This document shows, one piece after another, positions 28,561-38,020 of a DNA stretch of 64,000 bases (positions within the stretch are counted from its first letter, which is position 1; each line of letters begins with the position of its first letter). Location of the stretch: the NCBI GenBank assembly GCA_019448385.1, contig JAGTXO010000016.1, positions 788,259-852,258 on the forward strand, written 5' to 3'. The notes under the pieces are model-generated. The model worked only from the letters and a program-made list of their open reading frames with translations. It was not told the DNA's origin and made no database searches. The translations under genes and the position numbers were made by a program. This stretch comes from Diacronema lutheri. Its lineage: Eukaryota > Haptophyta > Pavlovophyceae > Pavlovales > Pavlovaceae.

Positions 28561-29354
28561 ATGCGTCCTCATACCCTGCGGCGTCGGCGCGTGCCCACCG
28601 TCGATCTCGTCGTCGTGCTCAACGGTGCGGGCTCGGCCCCTCAGCTCGTGCAGACACTGTGCGAGCTCAAGTCGATCTCGTACTGCCCCACGCGCTACCT
28701 GAGCGGCGGGCGGCGGCCGTCGGCGGCGAACGGCGGCGCGCGTGCGCTCAACTCGACGAGGAGCTCTTCGGCATGCAGCCGGGCCAGGTGGGCCCGATGC
28801 AGGCGCGCCTGAACTCGTTCCCGCCGATCCGCGCGCTGGTCATCGGCTCGTTCGGCGAGTGGTCGGCCGGCCTCGCCGACCTGCTCGCCACCTTCTCGCA
28901 CATGGGCGCGGACGCGTGGATGGCGCGCATGGGCGCGCCCTCGCGCGACGTCGCCCGCGCGGCCCTCGAGCGCCACATGCGCCTCCAGCTCTCCGCGTGC
29001 GTCGTGCGTGGGCACGCGCAGCTCCTGCTCGCGCGCGCGCAGATGGCGCGCGGACAGGCGCCGCCGCACCGCCACGCGGCTCACGGCGTCCAGGCGGATG
29101 TGGACGCCTGCGGCGGTGTGGACGGCGTCTGCTTCCGGCGCGGTGACGGCGGCGGCGGCCGGCGGGGGCCGGCGAGGGGTGGCTAGGCGTGTGTGGGTGT
29201 CCGCCCATACCGCGTCCTGCCGCGTCCTTGCCGTCCCGGCCGTTCCCGCTGCCGGCGTGCACAGGGTCGACGCCCTGATTTCGGCCTGATGTTGCGTGCG
29301 CCCTTTCGCTCGCTCCGTTCGTCACGCCTCGGCCCCGTGGCTGTAAGCGTCGTT
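28561..29354 (+). mobile_element. 5'-truncated, frameshifted copy of the retroelement
   Basis: Begins at RRRRVPTVDLVVV, matching RRRVPTVDFVI near the C-terminus of the full copy, and includes CELKSISYCPTRY. Near 28740 the frame shifts, after which IGSFGEWSAGLADLL, GADAWMARM and RGHAQLLLARA continue to the stop at 29186. The tail ends gtaagcgtcgtt, like the full copy. It keeps only the last fifth of the protein, the usual outcome of incomplete reverse transcription, and cannot be active. Confidence 0.8.
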
Positions 29355-29714
29355 AGTACAGGTAATCGTGTAACTGTCGTGTAACTGAGGCTGCCCGGTG
29401 GCGCGCAGGGGCTTGGCGAAGGCCGGGGCCGCTACTCTGACGTTATCCTTGCTGTCCCCTCACCATCCTTTAGAAATTGCACACAAGAAATTGTGGCTGC
29501 CCACTGAGAAGGCTTGTGAAACAGCGAAGAAACTGAGGCCCAACCCCAAATCCCTGCTTTCTTAATGCCCGCGATTACCTGTATACTCTCAGACGAAAAA
29601 ACAAAAACAAAAAAGCTCTCTCATATCGGCCTTTTTGTAGGCCTTTTGAGGCGAAAAGCCGATCTGGACAACGGCCCTTTTCTTGCCTCGACGAGCCGGC
29701 GAGCAGCGCCCTGC
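29355..29714. other. AT-richer intergenic region before the repeat-domain gene
   Basis: No gene seen. It holds A-rich stretches (aaaaaacaaaaacaaaaaagc near 29600) and tgtatactctc, much lower in GC than its surroundings, and probably includes the promoter of the gene starting at 29715. Confidence 0.45.
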
Positions 29715-31516
29715 ATGGCAACGCCCGGCGCGCTCAAGCAGGTCAACTGGGCCTCGGCTACACCCCCTGTCGTCGAGCTCATCTTCGCGTCGTTCCTCGC
29801 CAACGATTTACCCGAGGCGATCATGGCGAATGAGAAGACTGCTAAGCTGGGCGAGGTCCACGCGCTCCTCGAGCAAGACGATCGCTTCGGAGAGCACGGC
29901 GTGAAGCCGCCTTCCTTGAGCACGCTCGGGACGTGGTTAAGCAATGGGGAAAGGGCGTGGAAGGCCTACCCCAAGGCGCGAGTAAGCCGCTATGCGCGCT
30001 TTACCACGCGCGCGCCGTGCGTATGCGCCGCCGATGTGCGTGCCCGCCGCTGCGCCCTCGCCTGCTCCAGACATGCGACGGCGACGACCCCGAGCTGTGC
30101 GAGCGCGCCGTGGCCAACCCCAACGTGGGTCAGGCGGCCATCAACTCGTTCTTCAACCACCTCGCGTCTTTCAAGCGCGAGAAGAAGAAGTCCGCCAAGC
30201 TGAAGGAGGACCAAGCTCGCGTCGCGGCAAACAAGGTTGTTCGTGTGTGCGGCGACGTGTGTGCGGTGAGCGCGCCGTCGCCCGACGCGCCGCTGCCGCT
30301 GCCCGCTGCGCCGGCGCCGGCCGATAAGCTGACCATGGGCACCTTCGCCAACAAGCGGCTCGTCGCGCGCGTTTTCGAGTCGTTCATCGCCAACGAGCTC
30401 ATTGACGCGATGTTTAACCGCAGCCAAATGAAGAAGCTCGCGGAGATCAAAGCGAAGCTCGACGCGGACGAGTTCATCTCCGGCGTCGTCAAGGCCAAGG
30501 TGCCCAGCGTGCCGACGCTCGCGTCCTGGGTGGCGGAAAACGGAGCGGCCCACGGCTTGTACACGAAAATCGTGCGCCGCACAGCTCCCGCAAACGGCCG
30601 CGCGCCCTGCATTGCACGCGCTCGCGCGCGTTTTGCCCGCAACAGACGAACTGCTGCTGCCAGCTCCTGCCGCGCACGCGGGACCGAGCGGCCGACCGCC
30701 TTGCTGCCCCGCGCCTGCGCGTATGCTGCGCCGCGGCGCTTTTCTCCGCGCGCCCAATGCGCGCAGACGGGCGACGGCCGCGACGGCGCGACGCGCGCGG
30801 CTTCCAAACTCTCCGATGACATGGAGCAGGTCAAGGAATTCTTCGACCGGTACCACGCGTACAAGAAGAAGAAGGCGCTGTCCAAGCAGGCCAAGGGGGA
30901 CGTGGACGCGGCGTGCCTCTCGACCCGCCAGAACGCCGTGGAGACCAACCCAGGCAAGGCGAACACGGCGGAGTCGAGGGCGATAGACCTCGACGAGGAC
31001 GGTGACTCTGATCTCGTCAGCAGCACCGACGACGGCGACGAGCCGTCCACGCTGCCACCGGGCGGCAGCGCCACGCGCAAGCGCTGCGGCGGTGCCGGCG
31101 GCGTGTCGAGCGCCGGACTGAAGCCGTCCAAGCGCGCGGCGATGGCGATCCGGTCGGAGGCGGAGTTGACGGCCTTGGGCCGCCAGGCGATGGGCAAGGC
31201 GTTGGCGCAGAAGGCCACGCCCGAGGCGACGACGAGCGAGCTTCACGCAAGGATGATGCAGGCGTTTGCCGACAACTCGCGCGAGGCAATGACCATGTTC
31301 GGCCAGCTGAACCAGCAGATCAGCGGCCGGCTCGACAAGGAGATGGAGCTGAAGGCCAAGCAGGCGGCGGAGGAGCTCGACTTGAGGCGCAAGCAGCTCG
31401 AGCTTGAGGAGAAGAGGATCGCGTCCGAGGAGCGCCAGGCCACGCTGCGGGAGGCGACGCAGCAGCAGCTGCTCCAGCTCATGCAGGCGCAACTCTCGCA
31501 GTCGCGGCCCAGCTGA
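29715..31516 (+). CDS. Protein with two copies of an unknown helical domain and a C-terminal coiled coil
   Basis: 505 aa from three exons: 29715-29981, 30071-30571, 30767-31516; both introns (89 and 195 nt) are phase 0. Repeat 1 starts VVELIFASFLANDLPEAI and runs through PSLSTLGTWLSNGERAW into SFFNHLASFKREKKK. Repeat 2 starts VARVFESFIANELIDAM and runs through PSVPTLASWVAENGAAH into EFFDRYHAYKKKK. Each repeat is interrupted at the same point, just before a TxDG motif (TCDGDD, TGDGRD). An acidic stretch (DLDEDGDSD) and a long Glu/Gln/Lys coil (ELDLRRKQLELEEKR) follow. The architecture suggests a nuclear, DNA- or protein-binding, oligomeric protein; the family is not known to me. Confidence 0.75.
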
Positions 31517-31696
31517 GCCGTTCTCGCGTGCAAAAATGAAAATCAGGAAAAAAGGAACAAATAATTGGTTTCCCGGGATTTGCGCACGCCTGCTTTAAAT
31601 TTCTTTGACCTTTTGTACTCTCCCTTTGTACAAAGGCAAGCCCCTGCAGAACTATTTTTAGTTTTTACCTCGGGTGCCCGAGCGACCGACGTCACT

Positions 31697-33845
31697 ATGC
31701 GCGCCGACGGCGAGGGCGCTCCTCGGCATCGCGCAGGCGACAACGCGGGGCGGCGGCTGCACGGCACGGTCGACGTGTTTTACACGTCCGCGCCGCTCGC
31801 CAGCCCTGCGCCAAGGCCCGCGAGCGTGGCCGCCGACGCCGAGCGCCGTCGGTGGTTGACGGGCGAGGCGGAGTCGAGCGCCGCGCCGCTCGCGGGCCTG
31901 GACGAGTACGACACGAGCTCGATCTATATGGGCGGACCGCCGGGTCAGCGCGACCCGGCGCGCATGACGTTCGGGCGCGATGCGATGCGCTGGTGGCGCG
32001 AGGGTCTGCGCGAGGTCCGCCGGCCGGTCGCCGTGCCCGGCATTGTCCGTTTCGCGGGCGCATCGACCGACGTCGCGGCGACCGTCTTCGGGCAGGTGAG
32101 AACGGCGGAGGAGGAGGCGAGCGAGCGGCTGACTTCAAAGCACGCCTTCGACAAGGCTGCCGGACGCGCCGTCACGCGCGCGCCCGTGCTCTTCAGCCTC
32201 GAGGTGCGTATGGCCGCCGCCGCAGCGCGCCACGGCCGCCGCCTCGCCGCGCGCAGCGCGGGGGCGAGGCGGACTGTCGTTCGCCGGCTGCTGCGTGCGG
32301 TCGTTTCTTCGCGCGCGGCTCAGCGCCAGCTCCCGCCGAACTCGCTACGCCCCCGCACCGCCCGCCCCACGCGTGCCCTCCGCCCTCCATTGCTCGCCCT
32401 CTCCGCGCGCGCAGCCGGTGGAGCAAAGCGAGCCGCTCGCCATCAGCAAGCCACCCACCGATTTCCCGGCGGCCTTCCATTCCGCGCACGAGCGCGCCGC
32501 CATTGGCCTCTCCTCCAGTGTACGATGGGACCCGAATGCGCTCTCAGAGGGGACGCCCTTCCGGCCGGTCGCGCGGCGCGCCGACGGGCGGCCCGGCGCG
32601 CGCGCGCTCACGGACTGGCCCGCATTTTCCGGCGCGGCCGGACTCGACAGCGCGAAGAGCGCCGTCGAGCGCGCCGCCGCCGCGCGCGCATCGGGGCGCG
32701 CGTCGCGCGCGCTGCCGCCGCCGCCTGGCAGCGCGCAGCAGAGCGCGCGCGCCTTTCGGCCAATCAGCGCGCCGCCGCCGCACGAGCCGGCGGACGGCGG
32801 TGCAGCGCGCGGCGGCGAATGGCCCGCGCACGCGGAGCGCCGCGCGAGGCTCGCGCCGCCGCTCGAGTGCGCGGCCGGCGACGTTGCGCCGACGGACGGA
32901 CGGTGGCTCAGGCACGCGCTTCTGCACGCGGCGAAGGAGGCGGCGGATGCGGAGGCGACGTACCATCCGGCGCGCCGCGGCCGCTTGCCGCCCTCGTCGC
33001 CGAGTGCAAACGCGACGGCGGCGGCGACGTCGCCGACCCTGCCGAGCCGCGCAGCGAGCCCATCGAGAAGACACGAAGTCCTCCTGCGCCTCGTGCGCGC
33101 GACGAGCGCCGCGTCGTCGCCGCTCGGCGCGGCGCGCGCGCGCGAGGCGACGCCGACGCCGCCGCCGCCGCTGCCGCCGCCGCGCTCGGCGCACGCGGCG
33201 GCGCGCGACCGTCGCGGCGGCGGCGGAGGCGGTGGCGGCGCGCGTGGCGGCTACGACGTGCGGCCGGCGACGGCGGGCGGCGCGAGCTGCGGCGCGCCAC
33301 GCGGCTTGGGCGCGTCGCGCGCGCTCTGGGCGTCGCCGCGCGCGCTCGCTGCCGCGCCGGCCTCGCCGTCGCCGGGCGCATCCACGCCGGCGACGAGCGG
33401 CGCGCGGCTCTCGCCGACAGCGCACCTCACGCCACATGCGGCCCGTCCAACGCCCGCGCCAACGCACGCCGCCCTCGAGCCGAACGCGTGGACGCATCTC
33501 CTCGCAAGGCCGCTCGCATCGCCGCCGGGGCCCATGTCGGTCGCGGCACGCGCCGCGGCCGAGCGCGTGGCCGAGCGGCGTGCGGCCGCTGTGCGCTCGC
33601 CTCCCGTCGTCGCCCGCTCGCGCGCCACGCCGCCAGTCGGGGCGGGCGAGCCGGGCGACGGCGACGGGCTCGTCGCCGAGGGCAACGACCCGCTGCTGCC
33701 CGCCGCCGAGCCGCTCGTCGCATTCGAGGCGCGGCTGAACGAGGCGCGCGCGCGGCTGTGCGGCGGTGTCGACTTTGCGGACGGCGGCGCAGGCAGGGCG
33801 GGCGGCAAGCTGGGCGGGCTGCTCGCGAGCACCTTCGAGCGCTAG
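31697..33845 (+). CDS. Unknown Ala/Pro/Ser-rich protein, two exons
   Basis: 645 aa: exon 1 31697-32203, exon 2 32415-33845, joined in phase 0 over a 211-nt intron (GT 32204, AG 32413-32414). Exon 1 has ordinary sequence such as LDEYDTSSIYMGG and FGRDAMRWWREGLREV; the join reads LFSLE-PVEQSEPLAISK, leading into WDPNALSEGTPF. The rest is a low-complexity Ala/Pro/Ser chain with a poly-Gly run, ending GGLLASTFER. No membrane segment or catalytic motif is seen. Probably a real gene, since the splice restores a long frame with natural composition. Confidence 0.6.
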
Positions 33846-33912
33846 GCGCGCTCAGCGCTCGCCGGCGGCGAGGCTGCCGCGCCGGTGCGCCGGTGCGCTG
33901 TGCGTCGCGGCA

Positions 33913-34377
33913 ATGTCACACGAGTATAGTGAGGCCGCGAATACGCGCGAAAGGCGAGGCGAAAGTAGGCGCGGTGAGTTCCACGACGCGGTCGGCCCTT
34001 TGTGCTGTGCGCTCATCGCTTCTGGGCGCGCTCGCTTCGCTCTGCCACGCGTGCGCGCGTGCGCGCACAAGCGCGCGCTTGATCGAGCGTGCGTGGCTAG
34101 GGCGCACCTGGCCCCCTCCCTCGCGCCCTCCCATTGGGAGGCGCGAAACGCCGCCGTCTTCGCCGCCGCGCCGAGCGCCGCTGGTTCGCTGCGCGCGCAC
34201 GCCTTCCTTGACGCGATTGTGCACGCCAACCAGGCGTGGCCACCGCAGTCCCGCGCCGGGGCGCAGCGGCCGCAGACTGCAGTGGAGACGGCGTGCGTGC
34301 CCGCCCTGCGCTCGATGCTGGACGCGCGGCTCGCGATGCTCGACGCGGGGGAAGGCACGCGCGCGTCCGAGGCGTAA
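33913..34377 (+). CDS. Small unknown frame
   Basis: 154 codons from ATG at 33913 (MSHEYSEAANTRERR) to 34377. The second half (HWEARNAAVF, then HAFLDAIVHANQAW, and LRSMLDARLAMLDAG) reads like a helical protein. A GTGAGT in the middle (after 33972) could be a splice donor, so part may be intron. It might also be a 3' exon of the preceding gene. Confidence 0.3.
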   Translation: MSHEYSEAANTRERRGESRRGEFHDAVGPLCCALIASGRARFALPRVRACAHKRALDRACVARAHLAPSLAPSHWEARNAAVFAAAPSAAGSLRAHAFLDAIVHANQAWPPQSRAGAQRPQTAVETACVPALRSMLDARLAMLDAGEGTRASEA

Positions 34378-35194
34378 GGCGGCGCGCGCGACGCCGCCGG
34401 CGAGGCCGACGCGGACGGCGCGAGCGCGCCGCGCGCGCCGGCAAGCCTGTCTGTACTGCTGGTGACGTTGGTTCCCGCGCGCGGCGATGGCAAGCCGCGC
34501 GGTCAACGGCCGCACGCCGCAGCGGCGCGCACGCTGCCACGGCTGCGGGTGGCATTGTTGGTCGCGCGCGCGTGCGCGTCAAAGCAACTCGGCGCGTCGC
34601 ATCGTCGTGCGCCTCGGTCGAGCGCGCGTCGCATTTCTGCGCGGCCGCCATCGCATAACTGCCAAGCGCGGCGAACAATGGCGCGCGCGGCGGCATGCGC
34701 GGCACGGCGGTGCTCACCAACCCGCGCGTCGCGACTGAGCTGCCCGACCGTGAAGCGGGCGCGTGCGCGCACGGCGCTGGCCGCGCGCGCGCGCCGAGCC
34801 TGCGCGCGGCCGCGCGGCCGCACGTCGCGCGCGCGCGCGTCCTCTCCGCGCGGCACGCGCGCGCGCTCGCCGCTGCCGGCGGCGTGGCACGCCGCGCGGC
34901 GCGACGCCCGCGCGCAGGCGATCGACGCACGCCCTTCCGCCGGCGTGAGGCGCGCCGCGCGGCTCGCCGCGGGAGGCGCGATGGCGGTGACAGTGACCGC
35001 GCCGGTGCAGGCGCGCGCACACGGGCGCGCACTTGCGCGTTTAACCCCTTTGCGACCGAGACCGCTGGGTAACGGTGGTGCGCAACCAGTTTCACTCGCA
35101 TATATGACGGTGTTGATTTATCCAGCAAGTTCCCGTGACAGTGATTCGCAGTTCCTACTCGCCTTGCGTGGCCCCCTTCATCAGACGCGCTGGA
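34378..35194. other. Intergenic, about 0.8 kb
   Basis: Only low-information Arg/Ala-rich frames on both strands. The last 100 bases (aaccagtttcactcgcatatatgacggtgttgatttatcc) are AT-rich with a TATA-like catatatg at about 35098, a possible promoter of the gene at 35195. Confidence 0.4.
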
Positions 35195-37561
35195 ATGCAG
35201 CGCCAACCCGCGCCTCGCGCGCAAGGGGCGGTCATGCGCGCGCAGCGCGGCGAGCGGCTTCGCCGCGCCGAGGGACGGCTGAGCGCCGACGCCGAACGGC
35301 TCGCGCGCGGCAGCGGCCTCCGGCCCAGCACGACCGACGACATGCGGGCCTTTTTGCTGAGCGCGCGTGCGCAGGGCCGGACGCTGCGGCTGCGGCTGCA
35401 GGCGCCGCCGCTCGTCGTCGCGCTGGTGTGCTTTGTGGCCCCGCTCGTCATCACGCGCTTGCTCCGTCGCTCGGCCGTCGTCGAGACGGCAACGTACCTC
35501 TTTTTCATCGCGAGCGTCACCGGGCTGCTCTTCGCGCCGCAGCCGTCGCGGCGCTACGAGGAGGTGGCGGCGTCGGCCGCCGTCAGCGCGATGGGCGCGG
35601 TGGTGAGTGCGGTGGTCGTTCTCGCCTTGCACAACACCGTCGGCGTCGCGCGCGTACGCCCGTGCGCCGCGCCCGCCGGGTGCTGCGGCCTCGCCGACGC
35701 GGCGCGCAGCGCGCGGCTGCTTGTCGGCGCGGCTCCGTGCTGGTTCCTCGAGTGGCACCTCGTCTGGCGGCACGTCTACCGCGCGTCGTGCACCTTCGCC
35801 TTCTTGCTGGTCGCCGTTGCGTTGGTCGCGCGCTTCGTGCACGCGCCGTGCGCATCGCGCGGCGCGCCGCGCGCGCCGCGCGAGCTGCTTGACGGGCTAT
35901 GGACAGCGCTCGGCCGTTTCAGCGGCGCGCTTACCCTTTCCGAGGGCTTCCACGCGCTGGCAATGCTCGCACTCGGCCTGTACGCGCGCAACGGGCTCGA
36001 GCTTGGGCTCATCTGTGTGCGCATAGCCGTGTCCGCGGCGTTCGCCGCGTTCGCGCTGCGCGCGCACCTGCGCGACGCTGCGCACAGCTGGCTGGCGAGC
36101 CGCGGAGAGAGCGTGACGACCGCTGTCGGGATCGCGACGCTGATCGGCTCGCGCGCGGTGGACGACGTGCAGGCCACGGCGATCGCGCAGCTGCGCTCCC
36201 TCCGCATCGATCTGCTGCACGAGGCCGACCTCGCCAGCAGCCAGACCGACGCGCGGCTATACGCGCTCTCCTCTCCGGCCAAGTACGGCGAGGTCGACGC
36301 GTTCATCAGCCACTCGTGGCGGGACGACGGCGCGGTCAAGTGGGCGTCGCTGCAGCGGTGGCGCGCGGATTTCAAGCGCTCGTCGAGCGGGCGCGAGCCG
36401 ACGGTCTGGCTCGACAAGGCGTGCCTCTCGCCCGGCGACCTCGATACGCAGCTCGCGCTGCTGCCCGTGTTCGTCGCGAGCTGCAAGTCGTTCGTCGTCC
36501 TGCTTACGCCGAGCTACCTCGAGCGGCTGTGGTGCGTCGTCGAGCTCTTCGTCTGGCTGCACGTCGGCGACGCGCAGTCGACGGTCTTGCTCTGCTCCGG
36601 CTTCCCGCCCGCAGCGTCGGAGAGCGCACCGCCTTCGCCGGCACCGGACAGCGCTTCGCCGGCACCGGACGGCGCTTCGCCGGCACCGGACGGCGCTTTG
36701 CCGGCACCGGACGGCGCTTTGCCGGCACCGGACGGCGTTTTGCCGGCACCGGACGGCGCTGCTTCGCCGGCAATCGACGGGTACGAACGCCAATGCGAGG
36801 ACGAGCAGAAGTGCATCGCGCGCACGGCGGCGGGGCTCGGCAGCTTCAGCGTGCTGCGCGCGTCTTGCGAGGGGCGGCGAACCGCCGATCGCCTCCGCTC
36901 GGTGATCGAGATCGGCTGCGGTGGGCTCGAGCAGTTTGACGCCATCGCGCGCTTGGCGCTCGGCGAGCGGCTCGACGCGATGAGCCGGCTGCTCGAGCTG
37001 CAGCTGCGCCGGGTGCGCCGCACGACGGACGTGCGTTCGAAACTGGCCAATCGTAGCCTCACCCTGCGCAGCACCGGCATCCTCTGCTGCACGCCGACGG
37101 CTGGCCGCCGGCTCGCCGCCGCGCCGTCCAGCGCCTCGTCGCCGACCGCGGCCGACGGCTCGTCTCGCGCGGCGAAGTGCGCGGCCGAGAGCGGCGTCGG
37201 CGCGACCGGCTACACGCCGACGGCCGCGCGCCGGCACACGGCCACGCAGCTCGAACGCGTGCTGCCGCACGTGGCCGATGGTTGGGGGCGCGGAGCGTCG
37301 ACGCTGAGTGACGAGACCGCACCGCGCTCGTCCGCCGCCGCGCCGCTGCCGTGGGCGTCGAACGCGGCGAACTGCGCGCGCCTCCGCGCCGCGCACGCGC
37401 AGCACAGCGCGAGCCGGCAGGGGCGCGTCACGCCGTGGCCCGCCAAGCCCTCGCCGCCAACGCCGCATGGCGGCGCGGCGGCCGGGCGCGGCGGCGGCGG
37501 TGACGACGACGATCACGTTGGCGACGGGGCGCGCTCGCACTTTGGGTGCCCGCCAGTGTGA
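35195..37561 (+). CDS. Multi-pass membrane protein with TIR-like domain
   Basis: 788 aa from ATG 35195. Residues about 65-310 contain five or six hydrophobic helices (LVVALVCFVAPLVITRLL, YLFFIASVTGLLF, VVSAVVVLALHN, FAFLLVAVALVARFV, HALAMLALGLYA, ICVRIAVSAAFAAFAL). A TIR-like fold follows: DAFISHSWRDDGAVKW (about 36297), VWLDKACLSPGDLD, SFVVLLTPSYLERLWCVVELFVW. Animal and plant TIR domains signal or cleave NAD; the Glu in WCVVEL is at the place of the conserved acid, so NADase activity is possible but unproven. A 21-bp minisatellite then encodes six PAPDGA-type units. The C-terminus is Ala/Thr/Arg rich with two similar TPTA(G/A)RR segments. The stop lies in the first unit of a 37-bp tandem repeat. 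Confidence 0.75.
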   Translation: MQRQPAPRAQGAVMRAQRGERLRRAEGRLSADAERLARGSGLRPSTTDDMRAFLLSARAQGRTLRLRLQAPPLVVALVCFVAPLVITRLLRRSAVVETATYLFFIASVTGLLFAPQPSRRYEEVAASAAVSAMGAVVSAVVVLALHNTVGVARVRPCAAPAGCCGLADAARSARLLVGAAPCWFLEWHLVWRHVYRASCTFAFLLVAVALVARFVHAPCASRGAPRAPRELLDGLWTALGRFSGALTLSEGFHALAMLALGLYARNGLELGLICVRIAVSAAFAAFALRAHLRDAAHSWLASRGESVTTAVGIATLIGSRAVDDVQATAIAQLRSLRIDLLHEADLASSQTDARLYALSSPAKYGEVDAFISHSWRDDGAVKWASLQRWRADFKRSSSGREPTVWLDKACLSPGDLDTQLALLPVFVASCKSFVVLLTPSYLERLWCVVELFVWLHVGDAQSTVLLCSGFPPAASESAPPSPAPDSASPAPDGASPAPDGALPAPDGALPAPDGVLPAPDGAASPAIDGYERQCEDEQKCIARTAAGLGSFSVLRASCEGRRTADRLRSVIEIGCGGLEQFDAIARLALGERLDAMSRLLELQLRRVRRTTDVRSKLANRSLTLRSTGILCCTPTAGRRLAAAPSSASSPTAADGSSRAAKCAAESGVGATGYTPTAARRHTATQLERVLPHVADGWGRGASTLSDETAPRSSAAAPLPWASNAANCARLRAAHAQHSASRQGRVTPWPAKPSPPTPHGGAAAGRGGGGDDDDHVGDGARSHFGCPPV
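36635..36760 (+). repeat. 21-bp minisatellite, six units
   Basis: Units of ttcgccggcaccggacggcg plus one base, encoding SPAPDGA or LPAPDGA. In frame, so copy number can change without breaking the TIR-like protein. Confidence 0.9.
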
Positions 37562-37645
37562 CGGGGCGCGCTCGCACTTTGGGTGCCCGCCAGTGTGACG
37601 GGGCGCGCTCGCACTTTGGGTGCCCGCCAGTGTGACGGGGCGCGG
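37526..37645 (+). repeat. 37-bp tandem repeat, three units plus a partial
   Basis: Units at 37526-37562, 37563-37599 and 37600-37636, starting ggggcgcgctcgcacttt. The TIR gene stop codon is at the end of the first unit. Because 37 is not a multiple of three, unit number decides which frame reaches a stop. Confidence 0.92.
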
Positions 37646-38020
37646 CCGGCTACCCGTCTCGGACGTCGCCGCGACCGCGCCGGAACGCCGGTCGCCGCGC
37701 GCGGCGCTGGCGCGCGGCCTTGGCGCGAGGCCGCTGGCGGCGAGACGTTGGCCGCCGTCGGGCCGGAGGGGGCGGGCGTAGGTACGGCCAGGCTTGCGTG
37801 CGACCGTGGGATCGCAATGCGAGTCTCTCAGTTTCAAAGCGGTTGAGATGGCGTGCGACCATTCAGTCGCAGTGCAGTCTTCTCGTTTCCAAACGTATCG
37901 GCGCGCATTCTTGACAAAGCGCTTATGGGTTGCGTGGCCGCGAGCGGGCCAAGCGCGCTCACACGTAGCACAATGCTCTCGTCGTTGGCGGCTGAGGCAA
38001 GGTGGAGGACAGTACACCCG
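37646..38020. other. Intergenic between TIR gene and TPS gene 3' ends
   Basis: No gene recognised. A diverged direct duplication is visible: gcgtgcgacc...tctcagtttcaaagcg (about 37796-37843) and gcgtgcgacc...tctcgtttccaaacg (about 37852-37899). Confidence 0.45.

Noticed and set aside
34378-35194. Short Arg/Ala-rich plus frames between the Pro-rich gene and the TIR gene
   Set aside because: No motif, no splice logic and similar frames on the other strand; treated as intergenic.
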